Positions 24,221-36,096 of a stretch of 64,000 bases of DNA are shown here, in pieces; position 1 is the first letter of the stretch, and each line of letters opens with the position of its first letter. A program made the translations under genes and the position numbers. Origin of the DNA: Strongylocentrotus purpuratus (lineage: Eukaryota; Echinodermata; Echinoidea; Camarodonta; Strongylocentrotidae). A model generated the notes under the pieces. That model made no database searches. It was not told where the DNA came from and saw only the letters and a list, made by a program, of their open reading frames with translations. The DNA is taken from the NCBI RefSeq assembly GCF_000002235.5, contig NW_022145551.1:1841001-1905000 (forward strand). The letters run 5' to 3'.

Positions 24221-24894
24221 CCCGCGCATGGTTTTGATTTTGATGACAAATGCAGCGATACAAAAATAAAGGAATCTGTCGCTTGCAAACAAAATAAGAC
24301 GCCATTGTATATTCAGCTGCACACACCGCGGTATGTTCGGCGTTTCAAGAGGGAACAAATGCCGTCCTTGATATCATTCCGGGTTTTTTTTTTCAATTTG
24401 AAAGTCTGGTTTCTTTGATTGTTAATTAACCCCTATCCTGTGTATTTACAAGCAAAATGATTTTAGTTATCAGAATCGGGTCATATCCCCTTTTGAACGG
24501 TTTGACATGCCATTACATTTAAATACACTAAACTCATTATAATTTGACAAATAATAGCTTTGCAATTATGTTCATTCTTTATAGGATGTCGTCTGCTTGG
24601 GGAGTATTGGTCCATATAGTGACGTCATTAAAACATCGTTATTTTCCGGCGAATCTCTCGTATATCCCAGCTACTATGGAGGTGGTTGTATTTGTATTTG
24701 TATAAATCACCCGATATGTAGTTGACCTAAAACTTGTACGATGGCCATCTGTTTGCTTACCAGTTTCTAGTGATACATTAGGTGACATGTTTGTGATTTT
24801 CTTTGAATTTCACCTTTAATGACTATAGTTCGAGTGTGTGTGTGTGTAATTGGGTTTTTTACAGACGTGTATCAATCAGATATGATTATTTACG

Positions 24895-25012
24895 TCTGGG
24901 GACCGACTTTTAACGTCACCATCCGAAAGACGTGACTCAGTTTCGAACCTGCGTCCTCGGCTGAATCAGTTTGTAACTTCCACTGTTAGCTGGATTACAG
25001 GCGCACGCCACC
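24895..25012 (-). mobile_element. SINE-like fragment with Pol III B box
   Basis: The minus strand reads GTGGCGTGCGCCTGTAATCC (similar to the 5' fold of 7SL/Alu-type RNAs), then CAGGTTCGAAACTG (B-box-like) and a tail with GGATGGTGACGTT. It lies just downstream, in gene direction, of the first recognised RGS-gene exon. Origin from tRNA or 7SL is undecided. Confidence 0.4.
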
Positions 25013-25510
25013 TAATGATCATAGTTCGAGTGGATTTAGAACAAACACTTTTAAAGAGCTGAAAATGAAAAAAGAGGGGATGAGAAAATATCGGTGTAGC
25101 CTACTTACCGGCAGAGATAATCAACAAAAGTCTTGTCGCACAGCAGACGGGCAAACTCAGATTCAGAGGGAATTTCCCCTGTCAAAGTGTGGAAAGGTAT
25201 GCAATATAGCAGTTACCAGGCAAATATATTGTGGTGGATGAAGAAAATGAGCAGATAAATAAAATTATCCGAAATCTTTTATTCTTAAAAATGATTCATT
25301 GATCTGTTTCCATGACGATATCATTATATTACGCTATTTTTCTTCTTCTTTCTAATAATTTCTACACGTGAATAATAAGACAGGAATGCTATTTTTTTAC
25401 CTTAATCACATTTTGATATCTTGTTTTACTCATATGCTATTTTGACAGGGAACGTAAAGGAATCCTTGAAGAGGTTCATCTGTTTTGTTGTAATTCCATC
25501 TATGAACCTT

Positions 25511-26194
25511 AAGGCCCGGTCCCACTGCACTTACGGATGCAAAGCGGATGTAAAACGTAAAATAATCTTGCCATCCGTTGGAAAAAAGCTATGCATCCGT
25601 TGTGTACTCATTGCATACGTGTTTCATACGCTCTATCTATCGAGCATCCGTCCACTGTGATTTCATCCGCGCAAAAAGTTTTGAGCTGCACAAAACTTTT
25701 AGAACGGATGAACTTCCGCCGTGTACGATGTACATCCGCGACAAATACGAGCAACAAACTTTATATGTCCGTTTTCATCCGTTAAACGTTCGCTGTATCC
25801 TCTCTGTATCCTCTGGGCATCCTCGCAACTCACATCCGCTGCAGCTGAAAACGGAAAGAGGGAGGAGAGATAAGGTACATGGAACGTCTATACATCGTAA
25901 TAGTAGCACGGAAATAGAAAGGATGTAAGCGTATGCATCTCGTATATAAAGTTTTCAAAGCTGTCATCCACTTCCATCCGCTTTCATCCGCTAGGCTTCC
26001 GATGAACATCCGTTTAACATCCCCGCTACATACTACCGACGTCCGTTATTTTCCGTTTTGTTTTCTCAAATTTTCACAAATTTTGTCCATTTCTGGAGCG
26101 GATGAAAACGGAAGGAGCCACCCTCGAAATTTTGCTCGTCCGCTGTGTCCTTTATGCATACGTTTTGTGTCCATCGGCCAGTGGGACCGGGCCA
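25511..26194. mobile_element. 684-bp MITE with GGCCCGGTCCCACTG inverted ends
   Basis: Exact inverted termini GGCCCGGTCCCACTG (25512) and CAGTGGGACCGGGCC (26181-26194). The interior is saturated with CATCCG/CGGATG words on both strands, which generates spurious open frames. No transposase. Confidence 0.85.
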
Positions 26195-26889
26195 TAAAGG
26201 AAGTTAACTAGTGAAACCCTTGTTGCATTATTTTGTTCATTTATCAGAAAGGCTATATACTAAAAAATGAATAGAATACACAGAGGGTAAAAGAACAAAA
26301 AAGTAATGAGGACAAATTTTGAACCAGTACATACTCCTTGGTTCAACTTCGCTACTGTCCTGTTCCATTCCGACCTATTCTTATGTTTTAAACGAATAAG
26401 TATAAAGGATAATCCTTCGCGCTGCACCGTCTTTCGTTCCTTGATCTTGTTTGACTTTCGCCATCTACCGTATGTAATGAAGTAACTGAGATGATGGTAT
26501 CAATGCATGCGCAGTGGACTGTGCAGTGCTATATCCTGTGCGTGCATCTATTATGACGTAAAAGTTGTCATCAAAGAATCATTAAGTACGCATAGTATTC
26601 GTAGTCAAGCGGAAATTTGATCGTTTCCTTGAAATAAAATAAGAATTGAACCCTAGATTATATCAGATTTTTGTAGCGTTTTTCTTTTAGAGTTTGTCAC
26701 GATGTCATAACACCAAGTAAAAATAATGGACAAAGATTTATCATACAAGTAATAGTCGGAAACTAGTCCCAACAAAATTGTGTCTATCATTTTTCTTCAT
26801 AACAAACAAATATATACGTTATGCATATGCCTATGTTTCTTTCACGCACTCTCCCCTCTCTATAAGTGTCTTTGAGAGCTATTCTTCAA

Positions 26890-26898
26890 TTTTCATTA

Positions 26899-26945
<47 letters not shown>

Positions 26946-27284
26946 CCCCTCTCTCTCTCTCTCTTCTCACACAGACGGACAGACACACACCCTAGTTAAT
27001 AATGTACATGTATTATCTTCCGCTCATCCCCCTTTTTACATTTCTGTCTCTGTCTCTCTCTCCCCCTCTTTCTCACACAGACGGACAGACACACACCCTA
27101 GTTATTTATCTTTTATCTTCCGCTCTCATCCCCCCCCCCCCTTTTTTTTTTTCTCTCTCTCTCTCTCTCTCTTTCCCCTCTCTCTCTCCCCCTTTCTCTC
27201 TCTCTCTTTTTCTCAAACAGACGGACAGACGCACACCCTAGTTATTTATGTTTTATCTTCCGCTCTCATCCCCCCCCCCTTTTT

Positions 27285-27326
<42 letters not shown>

Positions 27327-27771
27327 CTCTCTCTATCCCCCTTTCTCTCTCTCTCTTTTTCTCAAACAGACGGACAGACGCACACCCTAGTTATTTATGT
27401 TTTATCTTCCGCTCTCATTCCCCCCCCCCCCCCTTTTTTTCTCTCTCTCTCTCCCCCTCTCTCTATCCCCCTTTCTCTCTCTGTCTCTTTCTCAAACAGA
27501 CGGACAGACACACACCCTAGTTCCGCTCATCCCCCTTTTCCCCATCTCTCTCTGTCTCTCTCTCTCCCCCTCTATCTCACACAGACGGATAGACACACAC
27601 CCTAGTTATTTATGTTTTATCTTCCGCTCTCACCCCCCCCCCCTTTTTTTCTCTCTCTCTCTCTCCCCCTCTCTCTATCCCCCTTTCTCTCTCTCTCTCT
27701 TTTTCTCAAACAGACAGACAGACACACACCCTAGTTATTTATCTTGTATCTTCCGCTCATCCCCCTTTTCC

Positions 27772-27810
<39 letters not shown>

Positions 27811-27830
27811 TCTCTTTCTATTTCACTGTC
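26890..27830. repeat. compound CT-rich minisatellite, ~8 units
   Basis: Each unit of about 100-150 bp holds a (CT)n block, CACAGACGGACAGAC or AACAGACGGACAGAC, ACACCCTAGTTATTTAT, CTTCCGCTCTCATCCCCC, and poly-C/poly-T. The (CT)n blocks vary in length between units. Ser/Leu/Pro-rich frames here are artefacts of the repeat. Confidence 0.9.
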
Positions 27831-27912
27831 GCTTGATTCACTGTGTCTTCTTCCTTTTTTACTTTTTTTTCCTTCTTTGTCTTATCCAATTAGAAGGACT
27901 ACTGAAGTCTTA

Positions 27913-27992
27913 TAATCGCGGATTGGGTGTGTTTTAATATTATCCTCAACTATTGAGGATAATATTAAAAGACACCCAATCTGCGATATAAA
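27913..27992. repeat. short perfect-type hairpin
   Basis: Arms GGATTGGGTGTGTTTTAATA and the complementary TATTAAAAGACACCCAATC flank a central ATCCTCAACTATTGAGGAT. Arms are about 36 bp with a tiny loop. It could be a minimal foldback element. Confidence 0.7.
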
Positions 27993-28398
27993 CCGGTAGT
28001 GGTAAAATTGCGGTTAAAGGGTTTTGGGTGCATATTGTTTAAATATTGCCTTTAGTTTTTAAGACGGCAATACTTCAACCTGAATTCGCAAAAAACAGAA
28101 ATTAAGGCCAAACGTTAAATGTTGAAGTGCATTCGCGATATCTATCCAGGCCGGATCGATATGATAATTTACCAATTATATTAGTAGGCGTTTTCCGGCA
28201 ACATTTTGTATCATCACGTATTAGTCAAAACACATTCTTTCACATGATTGGTAATAAGATCTTCCATTTCATTTTTTGAAAGGGAGGGCGTTTCCAAAAC
28301 TGGTCTATTAAAGTACCATGCCGATGCTAACATATTGTGACCATAAACATTATTGAATAAATACCACTAACTGTAAATCTTCGGCTACATAAAGTTAA

Positions 28399-28979
28399 AG
28401 GGATAGTTGAGTTCTGTTTTCAGACCGCAAATGCCTTCAAAGTGCATGGTTATTGCTCTTATTCTTATCTATGACATTTCTAGTGCCCTTTTAGAACCTA
28501 AAATTGCTATGAAGGTAATTTTAGACCCCAAAATATGTGAAATTTAGCCGATACGACACACCAATTCAGCTCCACTTAAAAACATGGTGACCGTTAATTC
28601 ATTATTTAATTAAAAATAACATAACATGGGCCGGCTGGTTGTGTGTATAATAAGCAACACAAAAATACCAATAATAAGCAACACGAAAATGCCAACAGAA
28701 AAGTCAACATCGACATTGGCTGAAATACGACGTAAAAGGCGTTATTTCGTTTTTTTTCAACGGTTTTTTCAAATTTTTTTCAAATTATCTAATATTTGTG
28801 GTGGTACACAAGTATTGGAAATCGTTATATTTCAGCCGTCTCTGAACCGATTTTGATCAAACAAAGATGATTTTGTCATTTAAATATTATGTTCTTTCAA
28901 ATTTGACACTCAGTTTTTCATTATCTCACAAAACAATTATTTTGTGTAGCGCCCTCTGCAACAGAACTCAACTATCCCT
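28399..28979. mobile_element. TTAA-flanked non-autonomous DNA transposon, family B
   Basis: 581 bp with inverted ends AGGGATAGTTGAGTTCTGTT and its complement AACAGAACTCAACTATCCCT, flanked by TTAA on both sides. The interior is AT-rich without a real gene. Confidence 0.85.
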
Positions 28980-29318
28980 TTAAGAGATCAAAGTATCCCT
29001 CGATATCATCTGGAATAACACAATGGCACAATATTACTACAAGGAGAAAAATATTGATTCATTCAGTTTATTTCATTTTTTTTTTATAAAAACCGTTCAG
29101 CTACTATAATACTGATTTCGCAAAGGGGCCGCGAAACCAAGTAAATTTAATACTAATTACACATTTAAAAAAAAATATATATCAAAACAGTAAATGTGAT
29201 TCTTTGATACACAGTCTCTGAAATAAAAACATACTGATATGAATAATGATAGAGATCATGAAGATATCTCGATTAAATATCTCAACTAAATTTACCAACT
29301 AAACTAATTCTAGAGTCG

Positions 29319-29560
29319 GTTTACAATGCCCCCCCCCCCCCCCCCCCCCCACTCAGTGTTATTTAGGGTACGCGTATGCATGTTCTCTCCTTTTGAAAAC
29401 ACCCCTCTATTAAAGTCGGTGTGTAAAGTCAATACGGGCCGGATTTGTGTGTACTACGAGCCGGACTTTGGGGCGTGAAAAGTACTCCTTTACCGAACAT
29501 TTTGGGAACACGCATGGTATCCCTCCGTTCTCAGAGTGGGGGGGGGGGGGGGGGGAGGGG
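29319..29560 (-). mobile_element. short MITE with poly-C and CACTCAG ends
   Basis: Left CCCCCCACTCAGTGTTATTT, right TTCTCAGAGTGGGGGG. The inner sequence GGGTACGCGTATGCATG is the inverse of the right end of 31748-32152, so this is a shorter inverted copy of that element. Confidence 0.65.
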
Positions 29561-29835
29561 GGGTTACAAGGTTGTTCTATTGTTAAAAACTCTTAAAACT
29601 TTCAGTAGTCGATAGTATAGAAAGAGCACTAAATAAAGCCTTTTGGGAATCAGACATTAGGTATTTTGACAACCCAAATAAATTCCTGAACTGTGAAGAG
29701 TGATATTATAGAAAGTATTCATAACAAGGAGAAGAAAAATAGAGGGACAAAATGAAACAATTATAATCGAAACAAAGAAATAAAAAAGCTGAAAAATAAA
29801 ACGGCATCATAATCTTGTCTCATATCGCATTGTTA

Positions 29836-30145
29836 TTTTAAAGCCCCACTGTACTACTTTTAGCTACTTGCTTCCTCTATATAGAAAACTTCCCCAATCG
29901 GTGCCTGTTGGTCCCCCATGATCCTCTTTTTCTTATGTTAGTTGAGAGCTGAGTTAATGAGATAGCCACCTGTCAGTGACCTCGCTGTGTGGTCTAATCC
30001 CTTCTGGCCCAGTAGTATTGACAGTCTTTAAAACGTAGTTGCAACCAGTGACGTTTTCAAGGGGGTTAGAGGGACAGAGGACACGCCCCCTTCCGACAAA
30101 AGAAAGTGCTATAAAATGGAATAGAATAGGAGTTACAGGGGATGT
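29836..30145 (-). repeat. dispersed repeat family C, copy 1
   Basis: The complement of this stretch matches 39950-40116 and 43470-43645: shared words include GGGATTAGAC, CTCAGCTCTCA, AACATAAGAAAAAGAGGATC, ATGGGGGACCAA and AGTGCAGTGGGGC next to TTTAAA. A short interspersed element of unknown class. Confidence 0.65.
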
Positions 30146-31747
30146 GAACATAATCGTATAAGGGGCATTTTTCTTTGTTTTTAGTTAAAATTGTTCCTCT
30201 CTTTTAATTTCCTTTTCTTTAATTGCAAGATCAAAATAGTAAAGACTAAACAAATCTCCGTCATGGTCGGTGGGTGGGGAGGGGCTGCATTCCATTGACC
30301 ATGTGTCTCAGCTATTCCCAATAATATATCTGGTATATAGCGATGGGGGGGGGGGGGGGGGGGGGGGGGGCTGTATCAGTTTGAACATGTGTTTCATCTA
30401 TACACAATAATCTACTGGCATGTAGTGCATGTAGAGAGGAAACAATTAAGAGAGGGAATAAATTGTTCGATCGATTTTGACTGAACTAATAGTCTCCGAT
30501 CTCATTATCATCGCATTTAAGTTCCGCGTAGGTTAATTATCCAAACTGCCTCGCATTACCACTCGAAAGATAATATTGATGGAGAACTACTCAAACATCC
30601 CATTTATAGTACCTTCGGTTGGGATTGGCTCATCGGCGAGCCCATTGTTACGTAATTATTTTGTGACGTCATGGATGCAGAGCAAATAGCAATGTTGCTA
30701 TGAGAGATGTTTCTCGATATCGACCAAAGTAAGCAAAGACGGCTAGTTGTAAGAAATGTGGAACACATAATGTTCAGCCATTTATTTTTCACGATCGGGT
30801 AAAGGTTATATTTGCACGTTTGACTACAGTAATCATGACTTCGATCCTTCCAATACGGTGATACACATATCATTCACTAATGGGAATTGTCTAAACACGG
30901 ATACTGCTGTGTCTTGGCTTGGTATTGATATTTGACGAAATTCAGCGCTCGACTAAAACATATTTGATGAACATTCTCTCCTTTCATGTTGAGAAAACCA
31001 GAGAGAAAATTTTCTCTTTTATGCAACGTGTCAACCCCAACTTTTTCATTATACATTTGTGCCGAAAACATGATGACTGTGTTAAAAAATAAGTTGCGTT
31101 GATGCAAATCTAATCAAGTCTTTCTTTGTTTGTTTTGGAGACGGTGCCGTTTTGCATGGATTAATAGGCTGGATGATGCTCATCAATTAAGCATTTAGCG
31201 TCACCTGTGTCTGGGAGAGGAAAAGCTAGGGTACTGAATCACTGTGACACTCGATAAGTTCTCTCCTCCCTATATAACGTATTGTGGATGTGCTGGTGGT
31301 AGTGTTGGACCCTCTTCACCCTGGGTTACCCCCTATCGTGCAGTGGGGTTTTAAAGTGCAAAAGTGACGACATTATTATACACGGAGCCTACGTTTAATG
31401 TCCTATCCGAGGGACGGATAGCATTGCCTGCGTCTAAGAATCAAGAGAGGAGCACGTTAACACACAACGTAGACTTCAAGTTCAGTCATCCACCTGGGTT
31501 GGATTTGTACCCTCAATCTTAATTTGGTTCGACAGGCAGACGCTTTTACCGTTCGTGCTGTTTTTGTTGTGTCGTCTAAAAGTTTTTTTCAAAAATTATT
31601 CGGATACATCGTTCTTCTGTTTTGTAGTGCTATGCACGGATCGATTGAATTATCAAATCAAATCTACACAACACTGTAATAGTCTGTCGGAAAAGCTTAT
31701 TTGGAATAAATCACTTATGTTTCCGGTAAGTATAGCTTTAACCCTTC
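30146..31747. other. no gene recognised; repeats only
   Basis: Contains a 29-bp poly-G near 30343 and a tRNA-B-box-like spot on the minus strand near 31518-31531 (GAGGGTACAAATCC). Otherwise unassigned. Confidence 0.4.
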
Positions 31748-32152
31748 AAGGGATAATAATCCCGGCCCCCCACTCAGGGGTCGGAATGACCGCATGCGTG
31801 TTGCCAAAATGTCCGGTAAAGAGGTACTTTTCGTGCGACAAAGTCCGGCCCGAGAATTGTAAAAAAAGGGGTGTATTTGACTTTTCACCCGGAGATTTCT
31901 TTAAAAAGGGGGCGTTTTTTCGTTTTTTCTCTCATCTCTTTGGACTCCTGAGAAATGATTCCGAATTTAGGGGGGGGGTATATTGAGCATTTTTCCTGAT
32001 TCAGGGGGGTCTCCAAGGCAGGAAAAGCCCGCGAAAAGCCCGCGAAAGGGGGGTTCGGAAATGTTGGCAGTCCTCAGATAGGGGGTGCTTTCAAAAAGAG
32101 GGAACGAGCATATGCGTACCCTAAATAACACTGAGTGGGGGCCGGGATAATA
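31748..32152 (+). mobile_element. MITE with CCCGGCCCCC-ACTCAG inverted ends
   Basis: TAATCCCGGCCCCCCACTCA at the left is matched in inverse by TGAGTGGGGGCCGGGATAAT at the right. The interior has GTCCGG and poly-G words. Longer relative of 29319-29560. Confidence 0.8.
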
Positions 32153-32164
32153 ATCAAATCGAAA

Positions 32165-32412
32165 CCACCACTTTTTCTTGTTCTTGTTCTTGTTCTTCCT
32201 CTTCTTCTTCTTCTTCTTCCTCTTGTTCTTGTTCTTGTTCTTCCTCTTCTTCTTCTTCTTCTTCTTCTTCTTCTTCTTCTCTCTCTCCTTCTCCTTCTCC
32301 TCCTTCTTCTTCTTATTCTTCGTATTCTTCTTTTTTCTTCGTCTGCATCTTCTTCTTCTTTTTTTCCTTCTTCTTGTTCTTCTTCTTCGTCTTCATCTTC
32401 GTTTTCTTTTTT
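32165..32412. repeat. CTT/CTTGTT microsatellite
   Basis: About 250 bp of TTC/TTG/TCC trinucleotides directly next to the preceding MITE's end. It yields all-Leu/Phe/Ser frames that are not genes. Confidence 0.9.
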
Positions 32413-32982
32413 AAATATATATATTATCGTACTAAACCTGATTCATTGGATAGAATTAAAATAGTAAATCAAATTTTTAAATCAGTAATAAGCAAACACG
32501 ATATATAATATATACTTTTTTCAACTCAGGAACGCCAGGCAAATTTTAGGCATTCGAATTCCAAATATTTGTGTTTGTTTCTCCTGAAGGCTCATACTTC
32601 CGAACTTCCCAGACCGGGGGAGGGACTACTCCTAAAATGTAACAGCTATAGGGTTCATAAATCCGAACATTAGGCATTTTAGGCACTTAAAATGCTGAAA
32701 GACCAAACTAACATTCTGTCCCCTATGCCCATGTCCCCTTTGAGAACAACGTTGCATACATGATGTATAATACACAATTCCAAGAAAGTTACCCCCCTTC
32801 CCTTCCAGGTGATGTTTTAATATTATTACTATTATTTTATCTTTCATTCTATTTTTCACTCGTGTAATATTTGTCAGTAGATTTCTTTGTCAAAGAAGGA
32901 AGGAAAGCTTTATACCTTTATTTGTCTGGACAAAATATTTGAACAATGCGCTAATTTTATGGGCCGTTTATACATCTATTAA

Positions 32983-33519
32983 AGGTACTATGTCCCATTT
33001 GCAGGCCAAAAAATGAAAAAGTTAAATTCCAACTGCATTTGAAAGATAATACAAATTTAGAACTTCCCTAAAAAAGGTGGGGCTTGAAAATGTCTTCAAG
33101 TGGGGAAAAAACGACTATTAGTTGTCAAATCGACTTTAGGGCTATAGAGCCCAAAAGTAATAGTCTTGATTTTCAGACAATTGTACCGAATGGTCATACG
33201 TTTTATGTTGCGCAAAGATTCAATCAGTTTAATCTTGGCCATCACAAGAAGTGGGTTATTGATGTAGACAAATGCTCATGTACCCTTTACAACTCTTTTC
33301 ATGTATGTTATTACCAAAGAAGAAAAAAAGGCCGGTCAGTCACTCAATAGTGTCTGGCAGTGAAGTCTAGCAAGTAAACGGGTTTCCTTGCATAATTTGA
33401 ATATGAGGACACTGCTAACGTTTAAATTTCACAGATAGGACATACATGACATATTCATAATTCCTGCAAAGTTCTACAGAATTTGAGGTTGGCTGCAAAA
33501 GGGACATATACATGTACCT
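32983..33519 (+). mobile_element. TTAA-flanked non-autonomous DNA transposon, family D copy 1
   Basis: 537 bp, ends AGGTACTATGTCCCATTTGC and complement of AAAGGGACATATACATGTACCT, flanked by TTAA. An 88-codon frame inside is matched on the other strand of the second copy, so it is element sequence and not a gene. Confidence 0.85.
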
Positions 33520-34594
33520 TTAAGTTCACCCTGTCAATAATGTTTAATTTGGTTCTAAAATACATATGTCTGAAAAGCAGATAGTATCAGCAATGTGCCC
33601 TGACTGACGTGAACCTTCACTAAATAAATGACAAAAGTTCATGTACAAGGTGAAGTAATTAAACTCAATGGTGGAGTAGCGGGGAAAGAGGGGGAGAGGA
33701 ATTATGGGGATCGGTACCCCATTCTCTCCTATAGTCAGAGATTTTTAGGAGCTCTATAGGCACCAATGTCTGCTCTTTTCAGACTGATCACGTTTTACTT
33801 TCTTTCTCCGATTGCTTTATCTTTATAAAAATAATAGAAAATCGTCATAAAAATCTAGGCCTACTTCATACGACGTCAAAATAAGATACTAGGGCATTAT
33901 GTTACTCAGGTTTGATGTAGAACTTTAACCCCCTCCTCCAATACATACATACTCATGTTGGCACGTGACACCAGGAATGGTGATACAAAGTAGGAGAGGG
34001 AGGGGGGGGGGGGATATACCTTGGCATGAGAACCACGGGTAGGCCTATAATGTATTTATAATACGGATATCGTATTTTTTAAATCATTTATCTAAGCAAT
34101 AATACAAATACTTGCAATATCAAACGTCAACAATGTTATGACAATTATGTTCATTTCTATTTTTTATATTCGTTTATTGTCTTAATGACTCTTTAAAAGC
34201 ACATGTATGCAATTTATAATTTATATTTTTTGATGTACATGCACTTTAACAACTTCCTCTTTTACTTCTTTTCTTCATGTTTCTCTCCGTTGTTCTGACT
34301 TCATGTTATCTTCTTTTTTATTATTTGTTTGATGCCCAAGCAATCTTAGATATCAACTATATATATTTCAATATTTAAAAAATAAATTGTAACTGTATTT
34401 TATGTTTGAAATATGCAATGAGTCTTTTAACTGTACACATAATTCATCATGACCAATTCAGCCATTGGACTGCGACACATGTTTTTAATAAACCTTGGAT
34501 TGAATCGAATTGAATTAAATAATTATTTGAATGATTATGGTATTGCTTTTGACGATTTCGATCTGCATTAATCCATAATGTTTAACATCCTACT

Positions 34595-34627
34595 TCACAG
34601 ATTAATTGACGGCCGGCTAACACAACT
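34595..34627 (+). promoter_or_regulatory. possible 3' splice site of a 5' UTR intron before the GPCR
   Basis: CATCCTACTTCACAG at about 34587-34601 is a pyrimidine-rich acceptor 26 bp upstream of the GPCR start codon. It would allow a non-coding upstream exon. No promoter element can be supported. Confidence 0.3.
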
Positions 34628-36034
34628 ATGGAGAGCCCTCCAACCTATCAACAACCCATGGGCGAAAGGCCTACTTATGTATCTCTGCTAGATGAAGGGA
34701 CTGCGAGCTACGATCAAACGACGTCATCATCAAACACGACGTGGCATGACGTCACAGATCATCAACCGTCGATCGCCTGGTTGATCACCGTACCTCTTGT
34801 CGTGGGGAGTATAACGATCGTCACCGTTATCGGCAACGCGTTGGTGATGGTGGCTTACAACAAGGACAAGCGCATCCACGGTCGCGTCGCCAGCTTGCTC
34901 ATCTTAAATCTCGCCATTTCTGATTTCATCATCGGTTTGGTCGTGCTCAGCATCAATCTGGCCTGGATTACGTGGAACGAGTGGCTAGGTGGGGAGTTCT
35001 GGCTTCTTGGGGAGGTCTTCTGTAAACTATGGCTCGTGATCGACAACACAGCCAGCATGTTGTCTGTCTTCACCATTATCCTCATCAGCCTGGATCGATA
35101 CTGGCTGCTCACCAAAAAAATGCACTATCAGAGCTTCCAAACACGAAAACGTGTCTTGGTGACGATCTCCCTACTGTGGTTGTCAACTGCTTCTGTTTAT
35201 ACTCTTATTGCAGTGGGTTGGCCGTACTTTACCGGTGAACGTAGTGTTGATTATGGTCATGAATGTGAGCTCGATATGGCGTATAATGTGTATGCTACCA
35301 TCGTCGCGTTGGTTTGTGAGTTCCTCATACCGCTCACGGTCATCATCGCTCTCAACAGCGCCGTGTACGTCAAAATTAGGAACCGCGCCAAGGGTCTCAA
35401 AGAAATGGGGCCAAGAAAAGTTTGTCGATCCGAACGAGTAGAACTTAAAGCAGTTTCGATGGAATCCAACCGCACATCGCCTCCTGTTTTATCCGAGGTT
35501 TCTTTGTCCGATGTCAATGTAATTTTCCCACCCCCTCCTCATCTCTATGAGCAGGCCGAACCAGTCCTCGAATCATCTTGTGTCAACTGTATCAACAACG
35601 TCGACGACCACCAGACGATCGCGATGCATCTTGACAACGAAACTGGGCGAAAAACTACGAACGCTACTGCAGAAGCGCACAAAAGCAAGCGGGAGTATGC
35701 GCGTCATTTGCGCGCGGCAATAGTTTTGGCTGTTCTAGTGACAGTGTTCATAGCGTGCTGGCTCCCGTATCAAATTGTAAACGTCATCAATGCAATATGT
35801 GACGAGTGTGTATCAGATCTTGTCTGGGAAATCGTTAATAATATCCTCTGGTGTAATTCCTTCGTTAACCCTTTCTTGTATGCCGCAACTAACGTTCACT
35901 TCAGGAGGAATTTTATCATTTTGCTTGGACTCCACAGGTTTCGATGTTTCAGGAGCACGATGCATGCGGCAGCTCGACCCAGCTCAACAGCTGATCGAAT
36001 CAGACCCAGATTTCGTCGTCATCAGCAACAATAG
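34628..36034 (+). CDS. intronless class A amine-type GPCR (muscarinic / histamine H3-like)
   Basis: 468 residues in one exon, seven membrane segments. N70 (TM1 GN), D99 (TM2), C132 and C213 (extracellular disulphide), D139 in TM3 at the position that binds the amine in aminergic receptors, DRY at 156-158, FIACWLP at 374-380 (TM6) and NPFLY at 414-418 (TM7) are all present. The N-terminus has an N-glycosylation site (N36-TT). The third cytoplasmic loop (about 250-355) is moderately long and basic. The LWLVIDNTASMLSV TM3 and the WCNSFVNPFLY TM7 resemble muscarinic and histamine H3/H4 receptors most, but the ligand cannot be assigned. It should sit in the plasma membrane and signal through G proteins. 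Intronless amine-like receptors are commonly expanded in echinoderms. It looks intact. Confidence 0.9.
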   Translation: MESPPTYQQPMGERPTYVSLLDEGTASYDQTTSSSNTTWHDVTDHQPSIAWLITVPLVVGSITIVTVIGNALVMVAYNKDKRIHGRVASLLILNLAISDFIIGLVVLSINLAWITWNEWLGGEFWLLGEVFCKLWLVIDNTASMLSVFTIILISLDRYWLLTKKMHYQSFQTRKRVLVTISLLWLSTASVYTLIAVGWPYFTGERSVDYGHECELDMAYNVYATIVALVCEFLIPLTVIIALNSAVYVKIRNRAKGLKEMGPRKVCRSERVELKAVSMESNRTSPPVLSEVSLSDVNVIFPPPPHLYEQAEPVLESSCVNCINNVDDHQTIAMHLDNETGRKTTNATAEAHKSKREYARHLRAAIVLAVLVTVFIACWLPYQIVNVINAICDECVSDLVWEIVNNILWCNSFVNPFLYAATNVHFRRNFIILLGLHRFRCFRSTMHAAARPSSTADRIRPRFRRHQQQ

Positions 36035-36096
36035 TTCAATCAGCTCCTCGTAGATATATATTCCTGATTTGAAATGACGATAATATGTGATATTAA

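Larger units (their letters stand above)
20023..25178 (-). pseudogene. RGS-domain gene, multi-exon, with frame breaks (gene or pseudogene)
   Basis: Minus strand. Exons with good boundaries: 25178-25109 (EIPSESEFARLLCDKTFVDY, donor GTAAGT), 23191-23079 (SSISSFTDTETTDG...AIQGFILKSLQ, phase 2 to 0), about 22289-21941 (LLRQSVGNLMSMFSSNQVRR...; donor GTAAGT) and 21608 onward (phase compatible). Then comes a long Ser/Arg-rich and charged stretch (21450-20447) with a K/R/E coil (EREKKRRERLKEQRALKRKR), followed by FEDQLSEEDRRLMLVCNL, and finally DKFAGWHWMQFL...YLRFWHAAQEYL, which matches the core of an RGS domain (GTPase-activating for G-alpha). An RGS22-like identity is possible but not proven. The open frame changes near 21470, at an A-run near 21190 and near 20240, and is closed by TAA at 20445. 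These could be decay, small introns or homopolymer errors. An exon between 25109 and 23191 seems missing by phase. Confidence 0.6.

Noticed and set aside
25578-26211. Open frames in the GGCCCGGTCCCACTG element
   Set aside because: Caused by CATCCG word repetition; no conserved protein features.
26778-27915. Long Ser/Leu/Pro open frames on the plus strand
   Set aside because: Pure product of the CT-rich minisatellite; all three frames are open and repetitive.
32135-32464. Leu- or Phe-rich 109-codon frame resembling a membrane protein
   Set aside because: CTT microsatellite.
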